Positions 43,343-52,590 of a DNA stretch of 64,000 nucleotides are shown piece after piece (within the stretch, counting starts at the first letter, position 1; every line of letters starts with the position of its first letter). Both the position numbers and the translations under genes were made by a program. The notes under the pieces were generated by a model that saw only the letters and a list, made by a program, of their open reading frames with translations, did not search any database and had not been told where the DNA came from. The DNA comes from JAMQPK01 sp963762055 (GTDB taxonomy: Bacteria > Acidobacteriota > Vicinamibacteria > Vicinamibacterales > JAMQPK01): contig CAVXJF010000009.1 in assembly GCA_963762055.1 (NCBI GenBank), forward strand, positions 124,001-188,000, written 5' to 3'.

Positions 43343-44008
43343 TTACTGCACTCGCGTCACGAACGTCGCCGATGTTATGGTCCCGCCTCCAGACAGCCTC
43401 GCAGTCACCTGCCACAACACGCGGCCCCCGGACGCCACTGGCGAAAGTGAGTCGCGTGGAACGACGACCTCTGCGGCGGGCAGGTCTGCTGCGACGGTCA
43501 GCACCTGCAGGTCTTCGGTCGTCACCCTCACCTGATAGCGCGTATCGGGTGGGCCCGGCGTCCAGCGCAGCCGGAACTGGTCACGCGGCAACGCGGCCGC
43601 GGCGTCGATGAGCGATTCGACCGAGTAGCTGTCTCCCGCTCTGAACGTGTCGTCCGCCGGCTGGATCCGCTGAAACACGACAACGCTGCCGATGGCTGCC
43701 AGCAGCACCGCCGCGGCGGCGAGCCAGCCGGATCGCCATCCGGTGACGGCCCGCCGAGGTGCTGTGCGCGCCGGAGCGTTTGCTTCACTGGCGGCGTGAA
43801 GTTCCCGCGCCACTCGCCACGCTTCTGCCAGATCCGGATCCGAAGCCAGGCGGTCGATCAACTCGCGGCGCTCGTCGGCGCCAAGGGTGCCGTCCATCGC
43901 GCGCCAGACGCGATCGAGGTCGTCGCTCGAGCACTCGCGGCCCTTCCCGGCGCCAAGCGCCTGAAACGCCGTTCTGAGCCTCTCGTCCGCAGCGCGATCG
44001 TCGGTCAC
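43343..44008 (-). CDS. Membrane-anchored anti-sigma factor candidate
   Basis: A 221-residue protein if it starts at the GTG at 44008, which overlaps the sigma factor stop by four bases (GTGA). The cytoplasmic part has LDRVWRAMDGTLGADERREL and ASDPDLAEAWRVAREL, a helical bundle like the anti-sigma domain; there is no HxxxCxxC zinc motif. One transmembrane helix follows (GWLAAAAVLLAAIGSVVVF, about residues 97-115). The outer part is a fibronectin-like domain (FRLRWTPGPPDTRYQVRVTT). A longer ATG start at 44035 is possible. It presumably holds the ECF factor inactive. Confidence 0.75.
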   Translation of the reverse strand: MTDDRAADERLRTAFQALGAGKGRECSSDDLDRVWRAMDGTLGADERRELIDRLASDPDLAEAWRVARELHAASEANAPARTAPRRAVTGWRSGWLAAAAVLLAAIGSVVVFQRIQPADDTFRAGDSYSVESLIDAAAALPRDQFRLRWTPGPPDTRYQVRVTTEDLQVLTVAADLPAAEVVVPRDSLSPVASGGRVLWQVTARLSGGGTITSATFVTRVQ

Positions 44009-44547
44009 AAGCCCATGCCTTTCGCGGTGAGACATTCCCGAAGATCGGCGAGGCCGCGATACACGAGATTTTCAGTTCGTTTCGCCGCCCAGTCGAGCAG
44101 CCGCGCCGCCTCAGGCACACTGTGCCCCTGGAGATTCAGGGTGACGGCAAGCCGGCGCTCCCGTTTCATACGCCCCAGGCAGTCCTGAATTGCTCGGCCC
44201 AGCTCCTGGGACGCCGCGAGACGCTCGGGGTTGTTTTCGGTGAGCACCTGCTGCTCAACCGTCTCCTCCTCGAGGCTCGTTTCGTGGCGGCGGCGCTCGC
44301 GGCGTATTTCGTCGATCAGGACGCTGTACGCCACCTTATATAGGTAAGACGACGTCAGCTGGGCATTTCCCTCACCCTCGGACGTCTTCGACAGCACCTG
44401 CATGACTCGCATGACAGCCGACTGCACGAGGTCGTCACGAAAGGCCGGCTGCCACCGCGGGCACACCCGTGCGACGGCCTGTGCGAGATCCCGCCGAAGC
44501 TTCGTATAGTCGATGAGCCGTGTCAGAGTTGGTCCAGGCGACAGCAT
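44005..44547 (-). CDS. ECF-type RNA polymerase sigma factor
   Basis: A 180-residue sigma-70 family factor. Region 2 is AFRDDLVQSAVMRVMQVLSK through LTSSYLYKVAYSVLIDEIRRE. Region 4 is LGRMKRERRLAVTLNLQGHS with VPEAARLLDWAAKRTENLVYRGLADL forming the helix-turn-helix, cut here as PEAARLLDWAAKRTENLV. It is the first gene of the cluster that includes the anti-sigma factor, the small beta protein, the TPR-CHAT protease and two secreted proteins, and probably activates all of them. I start at 44547; the open frame upstream is not conserved. Confidence 0.88.
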   Translation of the reverse strand: MLSPGPTLTRLIDYTKLRRDLAQAVARVCPRWQPAFRDDLVQSAVMRVMQVLSKTSEGEGNAQLTSSYLYKVAYSVLIDEIRRERRRHETSLEEETVEQQVLTENNPERLAASQELGRAIQDCLGRMKRERRLAVTLNLQGHSVPEAARLLDWAAKRTENLVYRGLADLRECLTAKGMGL

Positions 44548-44675
44548 CGGGCGTCCATGCTCGGGGGGGCCGGGCTGCCCGAGTGTAGCAGGGCATGCGA
44601 GGTTTACGTCATGCGCCGCTACATGCGGTCTTGATCTGGCGTTGGGCGTGATCCACATTAGACCGACAGGAGACT

Positions 44676-45395
44676 ATGCCACTCGAACGCCACGTCATCG
44701 ACACGCTGTCCGCCGTTTCGACGGCTACACTCACGACGATCCTGCTCAAGAAGGGGCTTCGGAATATCTGGATGCGCGGCACGCGGCCGCTTCGTCCAGA
44801 ACAGCCACGCGTCGTCGGCGAAGCATTCACGATGCGGTTCGTGCCGGCGCGCGAAGATCTGGCGACGCCCGAGTCGTGGTCGTCACCCCGGTCCACCCGC
44901 GCGGCGATCGAAGAGATGCCGGCTGGATGCGTGACGGTCGTCGATGCAATGGGCATCACCGACGCAGGCATCTTCGGCGACATCCTGTGCGCGCGTCTTG
45001 TCAAACGCGGAGTGGCCGCCCTGGTGTCAGATGGCGTCGTGCGCGACGTCCAGGGAGTGTTGGCTACCGGTCTCCCTGTCTGGTGCCAGGGGTACGCTGC
45101 TCCGCCGTCAGTAGCGGGACTTACATTCGTGGGATGGGAGGAGCCGATCGGATGCGGCGGCGTCGCGGTATTCCCGGGTGACGTCGTCGTCACCGACATG
45201 GACGGTGCGGTGGTGATCCCGAAAGCGCTCGTCGGCGAGGTTGTGACAACTGCGCCGGAGCAGGAACGCCTCGAAGCCTGGATCGTCCGCGAGGTCGAGA
45301 AGGGCGTTCCGCTGCCGGGTCTCTATCCGCCGAACGCGGATACCAAAGCGCGGTACGAAGCCGAGCGGCAGAAGGAACGTCCGTCTCGGCGATGA
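44676..45395 (+). CDS. RraA-family protein (HMG/CHA aldolase-like)
   Basis: A 239-residue protein. ILCARLVKRGVAALVSDGVV with VRDVQGVLATGLPVWC matches the RraA/HMG aldolase substrate and metal region (GD...G..G.V.DG..RD). VTDMDGAVVIPKALVGEV is the C-terminal block. Family members are divalent-metal aldolases of 4-hydroxy-4-methyl-2-oxoglutarate; E. coli RraA instead inhibits RNase E. The presence of the DG..RD residues favours the aldolase. It is divergent from the sigma factor gene and its end converges with the amidohydrolase, three bases apart. Confidence 0.85.
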   Translation: MPLERHVIDTLSAVSTATLTTILLKKGLRNIWMRGTRPLRPEQPRVVGEAFTMRFVPAREDLATPESWSSPRSTRAAIEEMPAGCVTVVDAMGITDAGIFGDILCARLVKRGVAALVSDGVVRDVQGVLATGLPVWCQGYAAPPSVAGLTFVGWEEPIGCGGVAVFPGDVVVTDMDGAVVIPKALVGEVVTTAPEQERLEAWIVREVEKGVPLPGLYPPNADTKARYEAERQKERPSRR

Positions 45396-45398
45396 CGA

Positions 45399-46640
45399 TT
45401 AGTTTTTCGGGAGTTCCGCCGACGGGCGGTCGTTCTTGTAGATCTTCCCGCCTTTCATCACGAAGACCACGCGCCGGAAGGCGGTCACGTCTTCGAGCGG
45501 ATTGCCGTCGACGGCAATGATATCGGCCTGCAGGCCTGGAGCGATGGCGCCGATCTGATCGGCCATGTTGAGTGACTCGGCCGCCATCGAGGTGATGGAC
45601 ACCACGGCCGGCATCGGCTTCTGGCCTCCGTCGTTGATCCGGTAGATCAACTCCTCAATCTGGCGCCCGTGCGCTCCAGCCATCGAATCGACGCCGAAGA
45701 CCATTTTCACGTTTTTTGCCAAGGCTCGCTTGAACGTGTCGTTGCCGACCGGCAGACCTTTCTTCAGGAACATGAAGCCTTCTTCGTTGTAATTGCCGAC
45801 GCCGTAGTAGTTCTTCATGTGGTCGAGATAGTTGTGAATCAGCAGATGGTTGTTGGAATCGAGATAGGTGCCGTGCTTTACCATCAGGTCGAGCACCTCG
45901 TCCGTGAGACGGTTGCCGTGCTCGATGGACGTGCATCCTGCCAGCACGGCCGCTTTCGCGCCCTCAGGTCCCTGCGCGTGGACAAGCGACCGCTTGCCGA
46001 GGGCCTTCGCTTCGCTGCATGCCGCCTGTATCTGTGCGTCCGTCATCGTCTGGGCACCACCCTCGCGAATGCTTTTGGTCGCGAACAATTTGATGAAGTC
46101 GGCACCGTCTGCGACGATCTTGCGCACCTCCGCCCGAATCTCATCCGGAGTACCGGAGGTCTCGCGAATCGACCGCAGCGAGGTCAGAATGCGTGGACCC
46201 GGAACGCGCCCTGCGGCGATCCAATCGCGAAGGTCCTTGTCGATTTCCGCGCCAGGGCTCTGCACCGTCGTGAAACCCGCCATCAGCATCTTGTACGCGT
46301 TCTCTACCGTGTACAGCATCGTCTGCTGCGGCGTTTCGCTTTTGCTTTCTTCTGGGTTGTGAATTCGATTCGTGCCCTTATCGAAGTGCGATGAGATATG
46401 CGCGTGAGTTTCGATATAGCCGGGTAACACGGTCAGCCCCGTCAGATCGTACGTCGGGCCCGCCGCCGGCTTGCCAATCGCGCTAATCCTGTCGCCCGCG
46501 ACCACGATTGTGCTGTTTGTGAGCACTCCGCCCTTACCGTCGAGTATTCGGTCTGCCTTAATGACGGCAGTCGTATCCTGAGCGAATGCCGGGTAGGCGG
46601 CGGTGAGTGCGAGAGCAGCGATAGTCGATGCAACCTTCAT
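45399..46640 (-). CDS. Secreted metal-dependent amidohydrolase (imidazolonepropionase-like)
   Basis: A 413-residue protein with a signal peptide (to about PAFAQ). TGLTVLPGYIETHAHISSHF is the HxH metal site, DGADFIKLFATKSIREGG supplies the lysine, SLVHAQGPEGAKAAVLAGC a histidine, and MVFGVDSMAGAHGRQIEEL the Asp. This set fits the Xaa-Pro dipeptidase-like amidohydrolases. The exact substrate is unknown. The gene follows the TonB receptor by 10 bases on the same strand and may process what that receptor imports. Confidence 0.88.
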   Translation of the reverse strand: MKVASTIAALALTAAYPAFAQDTTAVIKADRILDGKGGVLTNSTIVVAGDRISAIGKPAAGPTYDLTGLTVLPGYIETHAHISSHFDKGTNRIHNPEESKSETPQQTMLYTVENAYKMLMAGFTTVQSPGAEIDKDLRDWIAAGRVPGPRILTSLRSIRETSGTPDEIRAEVRKIVADGADFIKLFATKSIREGGAQTMTDAQIQAACSEAKALGKRSLVHAQGPEGAKAAVLAGCTSIEHGNRLTDEVLDLMVKHGTYLDSNNHLLIHNYLDHMKNYYGVGNYNEEGFMFLKKGLPVGNDTFKRALAKNVKMVFGVDSMAGAHGRQIEELIYRINDGGQKPMPAVVSITSMAAESLNMADQIGAIAPGLQADIIAVDGNPLEDVTAFRRVVFVMKGGKIYKNDRPSAELPKN

Positions 46641-46650
46641 CGGGGACTCC

Positions 46651-47406
46651 TTAGAAAGTGATCTTCAAGCCAAGCCGGAGCAACCGCCCGTCGAGAATCG
46701 ACGAAGGGCGTCCGAGCGAAGACCCAACCGTCTCGACTTCGGCGGTCGGGCTGTCGTCGTTGAGCAGGTTGTAGACGTCAGCGATGGCTTCGAACTTCGT
46801 GCGGCCAGTCTGGAACACCCGGCCTACGCGCATATCCACCTGATTCAACCGCTCGGCCCTGACGCTTCCCCGCTCGACAACGTCGACCGGCATCGACACC
46901 TGCGTCAAGGTTGGAACGAGCGCGCGCGTGACGTTGAACACACGCCGCAGCGGCTGTCCGGTTCCGCTCTGCAGCGAGCCGCTCAGCGTGATGCGCAGCG
47001 GCAATGGATAGGTACCGGCGATTTTTGTCTGAACCGTCGAGTCGAGGTCGACATACCCGCGAGAGTTGATCAAACGGTTCGGATCGTTCAGATCTTCCGA
47101 TGTGCCGCGAATCGAACCGTACTTTTTGCCGATGGTGACACCGCCAAAGAGCATCGCTGAGTTATTGAATCGCTTGTCGGCCCTGATTTCGACGCCGTTG
47201 TAGTCCTTGTCGAGCTCGCCGTAGTTGCTCACCAGCAGATCGACAAGGTTGGCCTTGGCGGGATCCAGGTTATAGATCGTCAACGGATCGCCGGTCACCG
47301 GGTTGGTGATGCTGAGTGCGGTGTAGTCGGCCGGCGTGACGAGTTGATTCTTGACACCATACAGATTTCGAACGTTCCGCTTGTAGTACGCCACGCTCAT
47401 TGTCAA
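46651..47406 (-). CDS. C-terminal part of the TonB-dependent receptor
   Basis: This frame continues the receptor from about 47431. It holds the last beta strands of the barrel, for example MLFGGVTIGKKYGSIRGTSE, LPLRITLSGSLQSGTGQP and KFEAIADVYNLLNDDSPTAE, and ends in phenylalanine (LGLKITF), typical of outer membrane proteins. The frame would be joined with FSATAAG-side sequence as GQFQQQLPARLTMS if one T in the TTTT near 47428-47431 were removed. Confidence 0.82.
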   Translation of the reverse strand: MTMSVAYYKRNVRNLYGVKNQLVTPADYTALSITNPVTGDPLTIYNLDPAKANLVDLLVSNYGELDKDYNGVEIRADKRFNNSAMLFGGVTIGKKYGSIRGTSEDLNDPNRLINSRGYVDLDSTVQTKIAGTYPLPLRITLSGSLQSGTGQPLRRVFNVTRALVPTLTQVSMPVDVVERGSVRAERLNQVDMRVGRVFQTGRTKFEAIADVYNLLNDDSPTAEVETVGSSLGRPSSILDGRLLRLGLKITF

Positions 47407-49429
47407 CCGCGCCGGCAGCTGTTGCTGAAAACTGGCCGAGTACCTCCCAGTTGTAGGGCCGGGTGATCTCCGGATCGATGCGTTGATTTACGCCGCCGCG
47501 GAAGCCGGTACTGGTGCCGATTTCCGACAGTTCGGCTTCGCCGTTCCCGTTGGCGTCGCTCCAGGAGCGACGATCCTGGCTGGTGAACATCGGGTTGACC
47601 GTGTGCGCCAGCCCGACACCTTCGCTTCCCATGTATTTGCTCGCGCTCACCTTGATCGCGCTCCGCGAGTCTCCGAAGAGGTCATACGCAATCCCGAATC
47701 GCGGGACGATGTCGGTCCAGTTCGGCACATCGCTGATCTCGGCAAAGCTGCGGGCCGGCACGAAAGTTCCCGCGGCCGAGGCCTGCGCATCGATCGAGGT
47801 GTTGAAGTGCTCCAGGCGCACGCCGGCATTGATTGTCGCCCGCTTCACTGTCCACGTGTCCTGCGCATATATCCCCACATCGACGTTGAGGCTCTCCTTC
47901 ACCTCGAGCGGCGAGTTGTAGACATCGACAGAGTCAGGAACGCCGTCGCGGAATCTGAGCACCCGGTCGCCGTTGATGGTCACCGTCTCCTTATACGGTC
48001 CCATCCCATACTGCAGCCCGGTCTTGAAGTTGTGCGCGCCGGTCACGTATGACATCGACGCGGTATAGGTCTGACGCTGGGCGTAAGAGTCGTAGTCGCG
48101 GACCACGGCGTTCGTCAACGTGGACTTGACGAAGTCGATCTTCGCCATGTCGCTGTCGCCCACTTCCGGCTGATAGCCGGTCTTGTAGTGCAGGAAGAAG
48201 GCCGACACCCCCGTTTCGAACAACAGGTTGTTCGACACCGTCGACACCCACTTCATTTGTCCCGTGTAGCCCAGTGGTGTCGTCTGCAGGTAAGACGCGC
48301 GCGGTTCGACGAACTGATAGTCAGCTGTCAGGTCGCGCCGATGGCCGCGCCACTTTACATTCTTGTCATAGTAGGCGCTGATCTTGTTCTTTGGCGTGGC
48401 CTGCAACGTCAGGCGCACGACCGTGCTGTAAATGTAATTGTCATCGAGTGCCTGCGTTCGGTCGGGATTGAAGGTGTTGGCGACGAACCGATCGACCCCC
48501 CAATGGCGGAAGGTCGAAAAGAACCACAGCCGATCGCGGACGATGCGGCCGCCGACGGAGCCATTTACGTCGTGAATCGTGTCGACGCTGTTGGGTGCGG
48601 TCATTCCCAGGGCCCGCAGATCATCGCTGAAGTTGTCACTCTGCATGCTGCCACTGGCGGCGGTCGCGAACAGCGCGCCGTGCAGGGTATTGCCGCCTTC
48701 GCGGGGAATCATGTTGATGCGCACACCCCCTTGCGACACTTCGGCCGGGAGCGCGTTGGTCTGGTAGCTGATCTCTTCCATCATGCCGTCGTTGTAGTAA
48801 ACCCCGACAACGCCCGCGTTCCCGAAATTGGAGTTAATCGACATTCCGTCGACTTGGAATGACACGTCGCGGGTTTCAGACCCGTGCACCTGGATCTGCG
48901 TCTGCTGCATCCCCTCCGTACCACCCACGTCGGGCCGATTGGAAGTCGTACCGGGGATAAGGGCGCCGACCGAGAACACACTCCGCCCGGTGGGCACGGC
49001 ATCCATGACCTCCCGAGTCATGACGACCTGTTGAACGGCGCTTTGCACGTCGATCGTCGAACCTACTCCGGACACGGTGAGCGTCTCCTCGAGACCACCG
49101 ACCTTCATCTCGGCATTGGCGGTGACCGTGACACCCGATTGGAGTTCGATAGCTGTGTGTTTGACGCTGGTGAATCCCTGAAGCTCGAAGATCAGTTGGT
49201 AGGTCCCTGGGCGCAAATCGGCGATACGGAACAGCCCCCCTTCGTCGCTGACGACCACTCGCGTCTTCTCGATGAGCGCCGCGCTGGACGCTTCAATCGT
49301 CACGCCCGGCAGCACGGCGCCGGTCACATCCCGCACAACGCCAGCGATCGTGCTTTGCGCGCCTGCCGGCGATGAGAGCATGAAGAGAATGACGAAACCC
49401 ATCGTGACCGCTGGAAAATACCCGTGCAT
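47270..49429 (-). CDS. TonB-dependent receptor with carboxypeptidase-like N-terminal domain (frameshifted)
   Basis: An N-terminal signal peptide (to about PAGAQ) is followed by a carboxypeptidase regulatory-like domain (STIAGVVRDVTGAVLPGVTI). The TonB plug comes next, with EISYQTNALPAEVSQGGVRI and MIPREGGNTLHGALFATAAS, then barrel strands up to about 47431. Together with the piece ending at 46651 the protein is about 925 residues, usual for acidobacterial oar-like receptors. It would carry large substrates across the outer membrane. An extra base in TTTT near 47428-47431 breaks the frame. An amidohydrolase follows. Confidence 0.85.
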   Translation of the reverse strand: MHGYFPAVTMGFVILFMLSSPAGAQSTIAGVVRDVTGAVLPGVTIEASSAALIEKTRVVVSDEGGLFRIADLRPGTYQLIFELQGFTSVKHTAIELQSGVTVTANAEMKVGGLEETLTVSGVGSTIDVQSAVQQVVMTREVMDAVPTGRSVFSVGALIPGTTSNRPDVGGTEGMQQTQIQVHGSETRDVSFQVDGMSINSNFGNAGVVGVYYNDGMMEEISYQTNALPAEVSQGGVRINMIPREGGNTLHGALFATAASGSMQSDNFSDDLRALGMTAPNSVDTIHDVNGSVGGRIVRDRLWFFSTFRHWGVDRFVANTFNPDRTQALDDNYIYSTVVRLTLQATPKNKISAYYDKNVKWRGHRRDLTADYQFVEPRASYLQTTPLGYTGQMKWVSTVSNNLLFETGVSAFFLHYKTGYQPEVGDSDMAKIDFVKSTLTNAVVRDYDSYAQRQTYTASMSYVTGAHNFKTGLQYGMGPYKETVTINGDRVLRFRDGVPDSVDVYNSPLEVKESLNVDVGIYAQDTWTVKRATINAGVRLEHFNTSIDAQASAAGTFVPARSFAEISDVPNWTDIVPRFGIAYDLFGDSRSAIKVSASKYMGSEGVGLAHTVNPMFTSQDRRSWSDANGNGEAELSEIGTSTGFRGGVNQRIDPEITRPYNWEVLGQFSATAAGAVDNERGVLQAERSKSVWCQESTRHAGRLHRTQHHQPGDRRSVDDL

Positions 49430-49799
49430 TTCTCAAGTCCCTCCATTTGGTCGGTGAGGTCGTGCAGGTCGAGACGATCACCGCAGAGCAAGCGGCGTAC
49501 CTGAACGTGAGAAGTGCGTTTTTGCTAGAGGATTTGCGCAGGTAGATCGCAAATCCGCCGACGGGACGCTTCGTGGGTTACTGATCGCTCGCGGCAATCA
49601 ACACGAATGTGACGTATCGCTGCCGCGATGAACGGATGTGTTCACGTATTACGCGGACGATGCGAATGTCCGATGAATTGGGCGAGCTTCGGCAATCGCA
49701 ATACGAACAGTTATGACGTGACTCTACGAGGCATCGCCAAATTTGTGCGGACACATGATTGGCGCATCGCGATGCAGTGGAGCGGGTGTTTTATCGGCT
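49430..49799. other. Intergenic region, no gene recognised
   Basis: This 370-base space lies upstream of the TonB receptor and after the end of the small kinase gene. Short open frames here lack start signals and family marks. It is somewhat less GC-rich than its surroundings around 49600-49780 and probably holds the receptor promoter near its left end. Confidence 0.5.
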
Positions 49800-50678
49800 C
49801 TACCAGGAACGTCCTGGCCAGATCGCTTCGAGATAGGCGCCGAGCGCGGCGCGCAGGTTCTCCATCGATCGGTAGCGGTGTTCCGGATCCGGCGACGATG
49901 CGGTCTGAAGAATGGTCCGCAGATCCGCGTCGATGTCCGTATCCGCCGCGATGCGTTCTCCCAGCTTTGCTTGCCAGGTCCATCCGTAGCCGGTCACGAG
50001 TGTGTAGAGAACCGCGCCCAGCGAGTACACATCGGACCTGGCGTCCGGAGCCTGCTTCTGCACCTCCGGCGCGGAAAATCCGGATGTCGTCGGGGGATTG
50101 TAGAAGACGCCTGCCGTATGGCGAGCGACCTCATAGGCAGACTCCAGGTCCACGATTCGGATCACCGGACCGCCACTCTCCAACCGATACAGGATGTTCA
50201 TCAGATTCAGATCGACATAGAAGATCTGCAGCCGATGCAAGTCGGTCAGCGCGTCGGCGACCGCGATGGACGTCCGGAGATGGGCGACCAGCCGTTCCGG
50301 CTGGCTCTCCGGCCCGATGGTCGTGGCCAACGGCCATTCGTCGAAGAGTGACATAACCAGGAAGACCCGTCCGTCGCCGAGCGTCCCGTGATCCCAGAGC
50401 ACTGGGAACACCGGCGAATCGGGCAGCTCGCGGTTGATCGTCGTGAGGGTGGCAATTTCGTTCGTCAGGTTGTGCTGGTAGACGAGTCCAGGCTTTGTCG
50501 CCACTTTGATGAGGGCGTTCGACCGGCTCCGCGTGTCACGTCCGACATACAGCTGGTGCCGCACGTGGTCCTCGGACGCATGGCCGCTCCGCTCCGGCCC
50601 GAGACGCCGGATGCTCCGGAACCGTTCGAAGGGCGGCGAGTGCAGTTCGGGGTCGAGCGTGTCACGTCGCGGCGGCAT
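49800..50678 (-). CDS. Divergent Ser/Thr protein kinase
   Basis: A 292-residue kinase domain with no membrane segment. NALIKVATKPGLVYQH gives the Lys of subdomain II, FYVDLNLMNILYRLES the catalytic Asp and the Asn of the HRDLKPEN loop (without H, R and K), IRIVDLESAYEV the metal Asp in place of DFG, and SGFSAPEVQKQAPDARSDVY the APE. The glycine loop is not recognisable. Since Lys, Asp, Asn and the metal Asp survive, it could still be active. No sensor domain is fused to it. It follows the M16 gene on the same strand by 16 bases. Confidence 0.72.
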   Translation of the reverse strand: MPPRRDTLDPELHSPPFERFRSIRRLGPERSGHASEDHVRHQLYVGRDTRSRSNALIKVATKPGLVYQHNLTNEIATLTTINRELPDSPVFPVLWDHGTLGDGRVFLVMSLFDEWPLATTIGPESQPERLVAHLRTSIAVADALTDLHRLQIFYVDLNLMNILYRLESGGPVIRIVDLESAYEVARHTAGVFYNPPTTSGFSAPEVQKQAPDARSDVYSLGAVLYTLVTGYGWTWQAKLGERIAADTDIDADLRTILQTASSPDPEHRYRSMENLRAALGAYLEAIWPGRSW

Positions 50679-50694
50679 GAATCCCGGCCGACGC

Positions 50695-52590
50695 CTACGG
50701 AGTGCGTACCTCGGGCAGTAACGTCACTTCCACATAACGGCGCGTGTCGAGGTACTTCCGTGCGGCCTCGCGAATCAGGGAAGCCGTCAGGCGGTCGACC
50801 GTCGGCCGCATGTCGAAGACCGCATCGACGCTCTCGCCGTACTCATAGCTGTAGACAAGACGGTTCAGCAGATACCCGTTCCGCTGGCTGTTCGTTTCGA
50901 AATCGCGCATCAGCGCCTCGCGTCCGTCGGCTACTTGGGCGTCGGTTGGCCCGGTCTCGCGGAACTCGTCGATCAGCCGGAAGGCCGTCCTGGTGAGGCT
51001 TTCGGTGCGCGCGGGATCGCAGGCGAACGAGATCGTAATGCGGTACGTCTCGGTGGGACGCTGAGCAAAGCGCGGCTCGACGCTGACGCCATAGGTGCCG
51101 CCCAGATCTTCGCGCAATGTCCTGTGCAGATTGCCGCTCAGCATCTCTCCCATCACGCGCATGGTGAGCCTGCTCATCTCGTCGTTCTCAAACGCTCCGG
51201 AAAAGACGATGCTCACCTGGCTCTTCGGCTCGATGCCCTTTCTCACCTCGCGTTCGACGACGCCCGCAGGCGGACGAATGCCCAGATCCCTCGCCGCTTC
51301 CTTCCGATGAAGAGCCGGCAGGCTGGCCAGATAGCGCTCCACGAGCGGCCGCATAGCCGCCAGATCGAAACTTCCGACGAACACGAACGTGAAATCGCTC
51401 GCATCGGCAAACCGCTCTTTGTAGAACGCGAGCGATCGGTCGAGGTTCATCTCGTCAACATTGGCAGCCTTCAATCGCCGCGCCCGCAGATGGTTCTGCG
51501 TCAGCGCATCGCTGAGCGCATCTTCGAACGCCGTGTCCGGCAGCGCGTCCTCATTCGCCAGCGCCACCTTCAACTGTTCCTTGAAGACGCCGAACGCCAC
51601 GGGGTCGGGGCGCGGCGCCGTGAACGTGAGATAGATGAGTTGAAACATCGTCTCGAGGTCTTTGCGTGATGAGCCGCCGCCGAGTCCTTCTTCGGTCTGG
51701 CCGATCTCGGCGCTGACCGACACGCTGCGGCCGGCGAGAGCCTTGTTGAGATCCAGACTCCGGAGCGCGCCAAGCCCGCCTTGCGCAATCACATCGTCGG
51801 CGGTTTCCGCCGCGATGAAGTCCCGGTCGGCCGCCAGCGACGTGCCGCCAGGGCTGACGGCCCGAAACAGGATCTCGTCTTCCTTGAATGTCGTCGGCTT
51901 CAGGACGACGCGAACACCGTTGGAGAGGCGCCACTCGGTGATGCCAAGCGGAGCATTGGTGGAAGTGGTCGCGATGCTTCCCGGCGACGGGAGCGGATCG
52001 AGCAGCGGCTGCGTGCTGACGGTGTCGACGTACGCCTCCAGCGGTTTACCGCCGGCGGCGGCGATGACGGCCGTCATCTTCGCCGCGTCCGGCAAGCTCG
52101 CTTTGTCTTTTGCCGGCGCGATGATCGCCACGACGCGGTTGCGATCGGGCGTCCAGTCCTTCGCGAGCGCGTTGATTTCGGTGAGCGTGAGCTCCGGCAG
52201 GAAACGCTTGTTCAACGCGAACTCGTAAACGATGCCCGGAATCGGTTCGCCCTGCAGAAAGTTTCTGATGAACTCATCCGCCAGCGGACCGGACGGGCTC
52301 TTGTTCTTCTCAACCGACGCGTTCTCCAGCACCCGCTCCAGGCGACGCGCCTGCCGATCGAGCTCGGTCGCGGTGAAACCGAACCGCGCCACACGGTCGA
52401 TCTCGGTGAACAGCGCGGTGAGCCCGCGCTCCACGCCGCCCTGCGCGACCAGCGCATTCAGCGACGTCACCTCTGCGGTCTGCACGAAAATAGCCGCGGC
52501 TCGTCTGGGCCGCAAGAAACGGCGCGTTCGGCTGTTGCGCGATCTCGTCGAGACGGGCAGACAGCATGCCGCTGAACAGGCGCTCGGCAA
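50695..52590 (-). CDS. C-terminal part of the M16 zinc protease
   Basis: This frame holds the second, catalytically inactive half of the protease from about 52490 downward. It contains FVQTAEVTSLNALVAQGGVE, then LRALYSLDLNKALAG-type segments (for example LGALRSLDLNKALAGRSVS), PDTAFEDALSDALTQNHLRA, RSLAFYKERFADASDFTFVF and LHRTLREDLGGTYGVSVEPR. The last is the Arg/Tyr block that touches substrate in M16 enzymes. It lacks a start of its own; an extra T near 52487-52490 separates it from the N-terminal half. Confidence 0.82.
   Translation of the reverse strand: MPSACSAACCLPVSTRSRNSRTRRFLRPRRAAAIFVQTAEVTSLNALVAQGGVERGLTALFTEIDRVARFGFTATELDRQARRLERVLENASVEKNKSPSGPLADEFIRNFLQGEPIPGIVYEFALNKRFLPELTLTEINALAKDWTPDRNRVVAIIAPAKDKASLPDAAKMTAVIAAAGGKPLEAYVDTVSTQPLLDPLPSPGSIATTSTNAPLGITEWRLSNGVRVVLKPTTFKEDEILFRAVSPGGTSLAADRDFIAAETADDVIAQGGLGALRSLDLNKALAGRSVSVSAEIGQTEEGLGGGSSRKDLETMFQLIYLTFTAPRPDPVAFGVFKEQLKVALANEDALPDTAFEDALSDALTQNHLRARRLKAANVDEMNLDRSLAFYKERFADASDFTFVFVGSFDLAAMRPLVERYLASLPALHRKEAARDLGIRPPAGVVEREVRKGIEPKSQVSIVFSGAFENDEMSRLTMRVMGEMLSGNLHRTLREDLGGTYGVSVEPRFAQRPTETYRITISFACDPARTESLTRTAFRLIDEFRETGPTDAQVADGREALMRDFETNSQRNGYLLNRLVYSYEYGESVDAVFDMRPTVDRLTASLIREAARKYLDTRRYVEVTLLPEVRTP

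Noticed and set aside
49430..49799. tRNA or small RNA gene
   Set aside because: No cloverleaf pairing or T-arm motif could be recognised.
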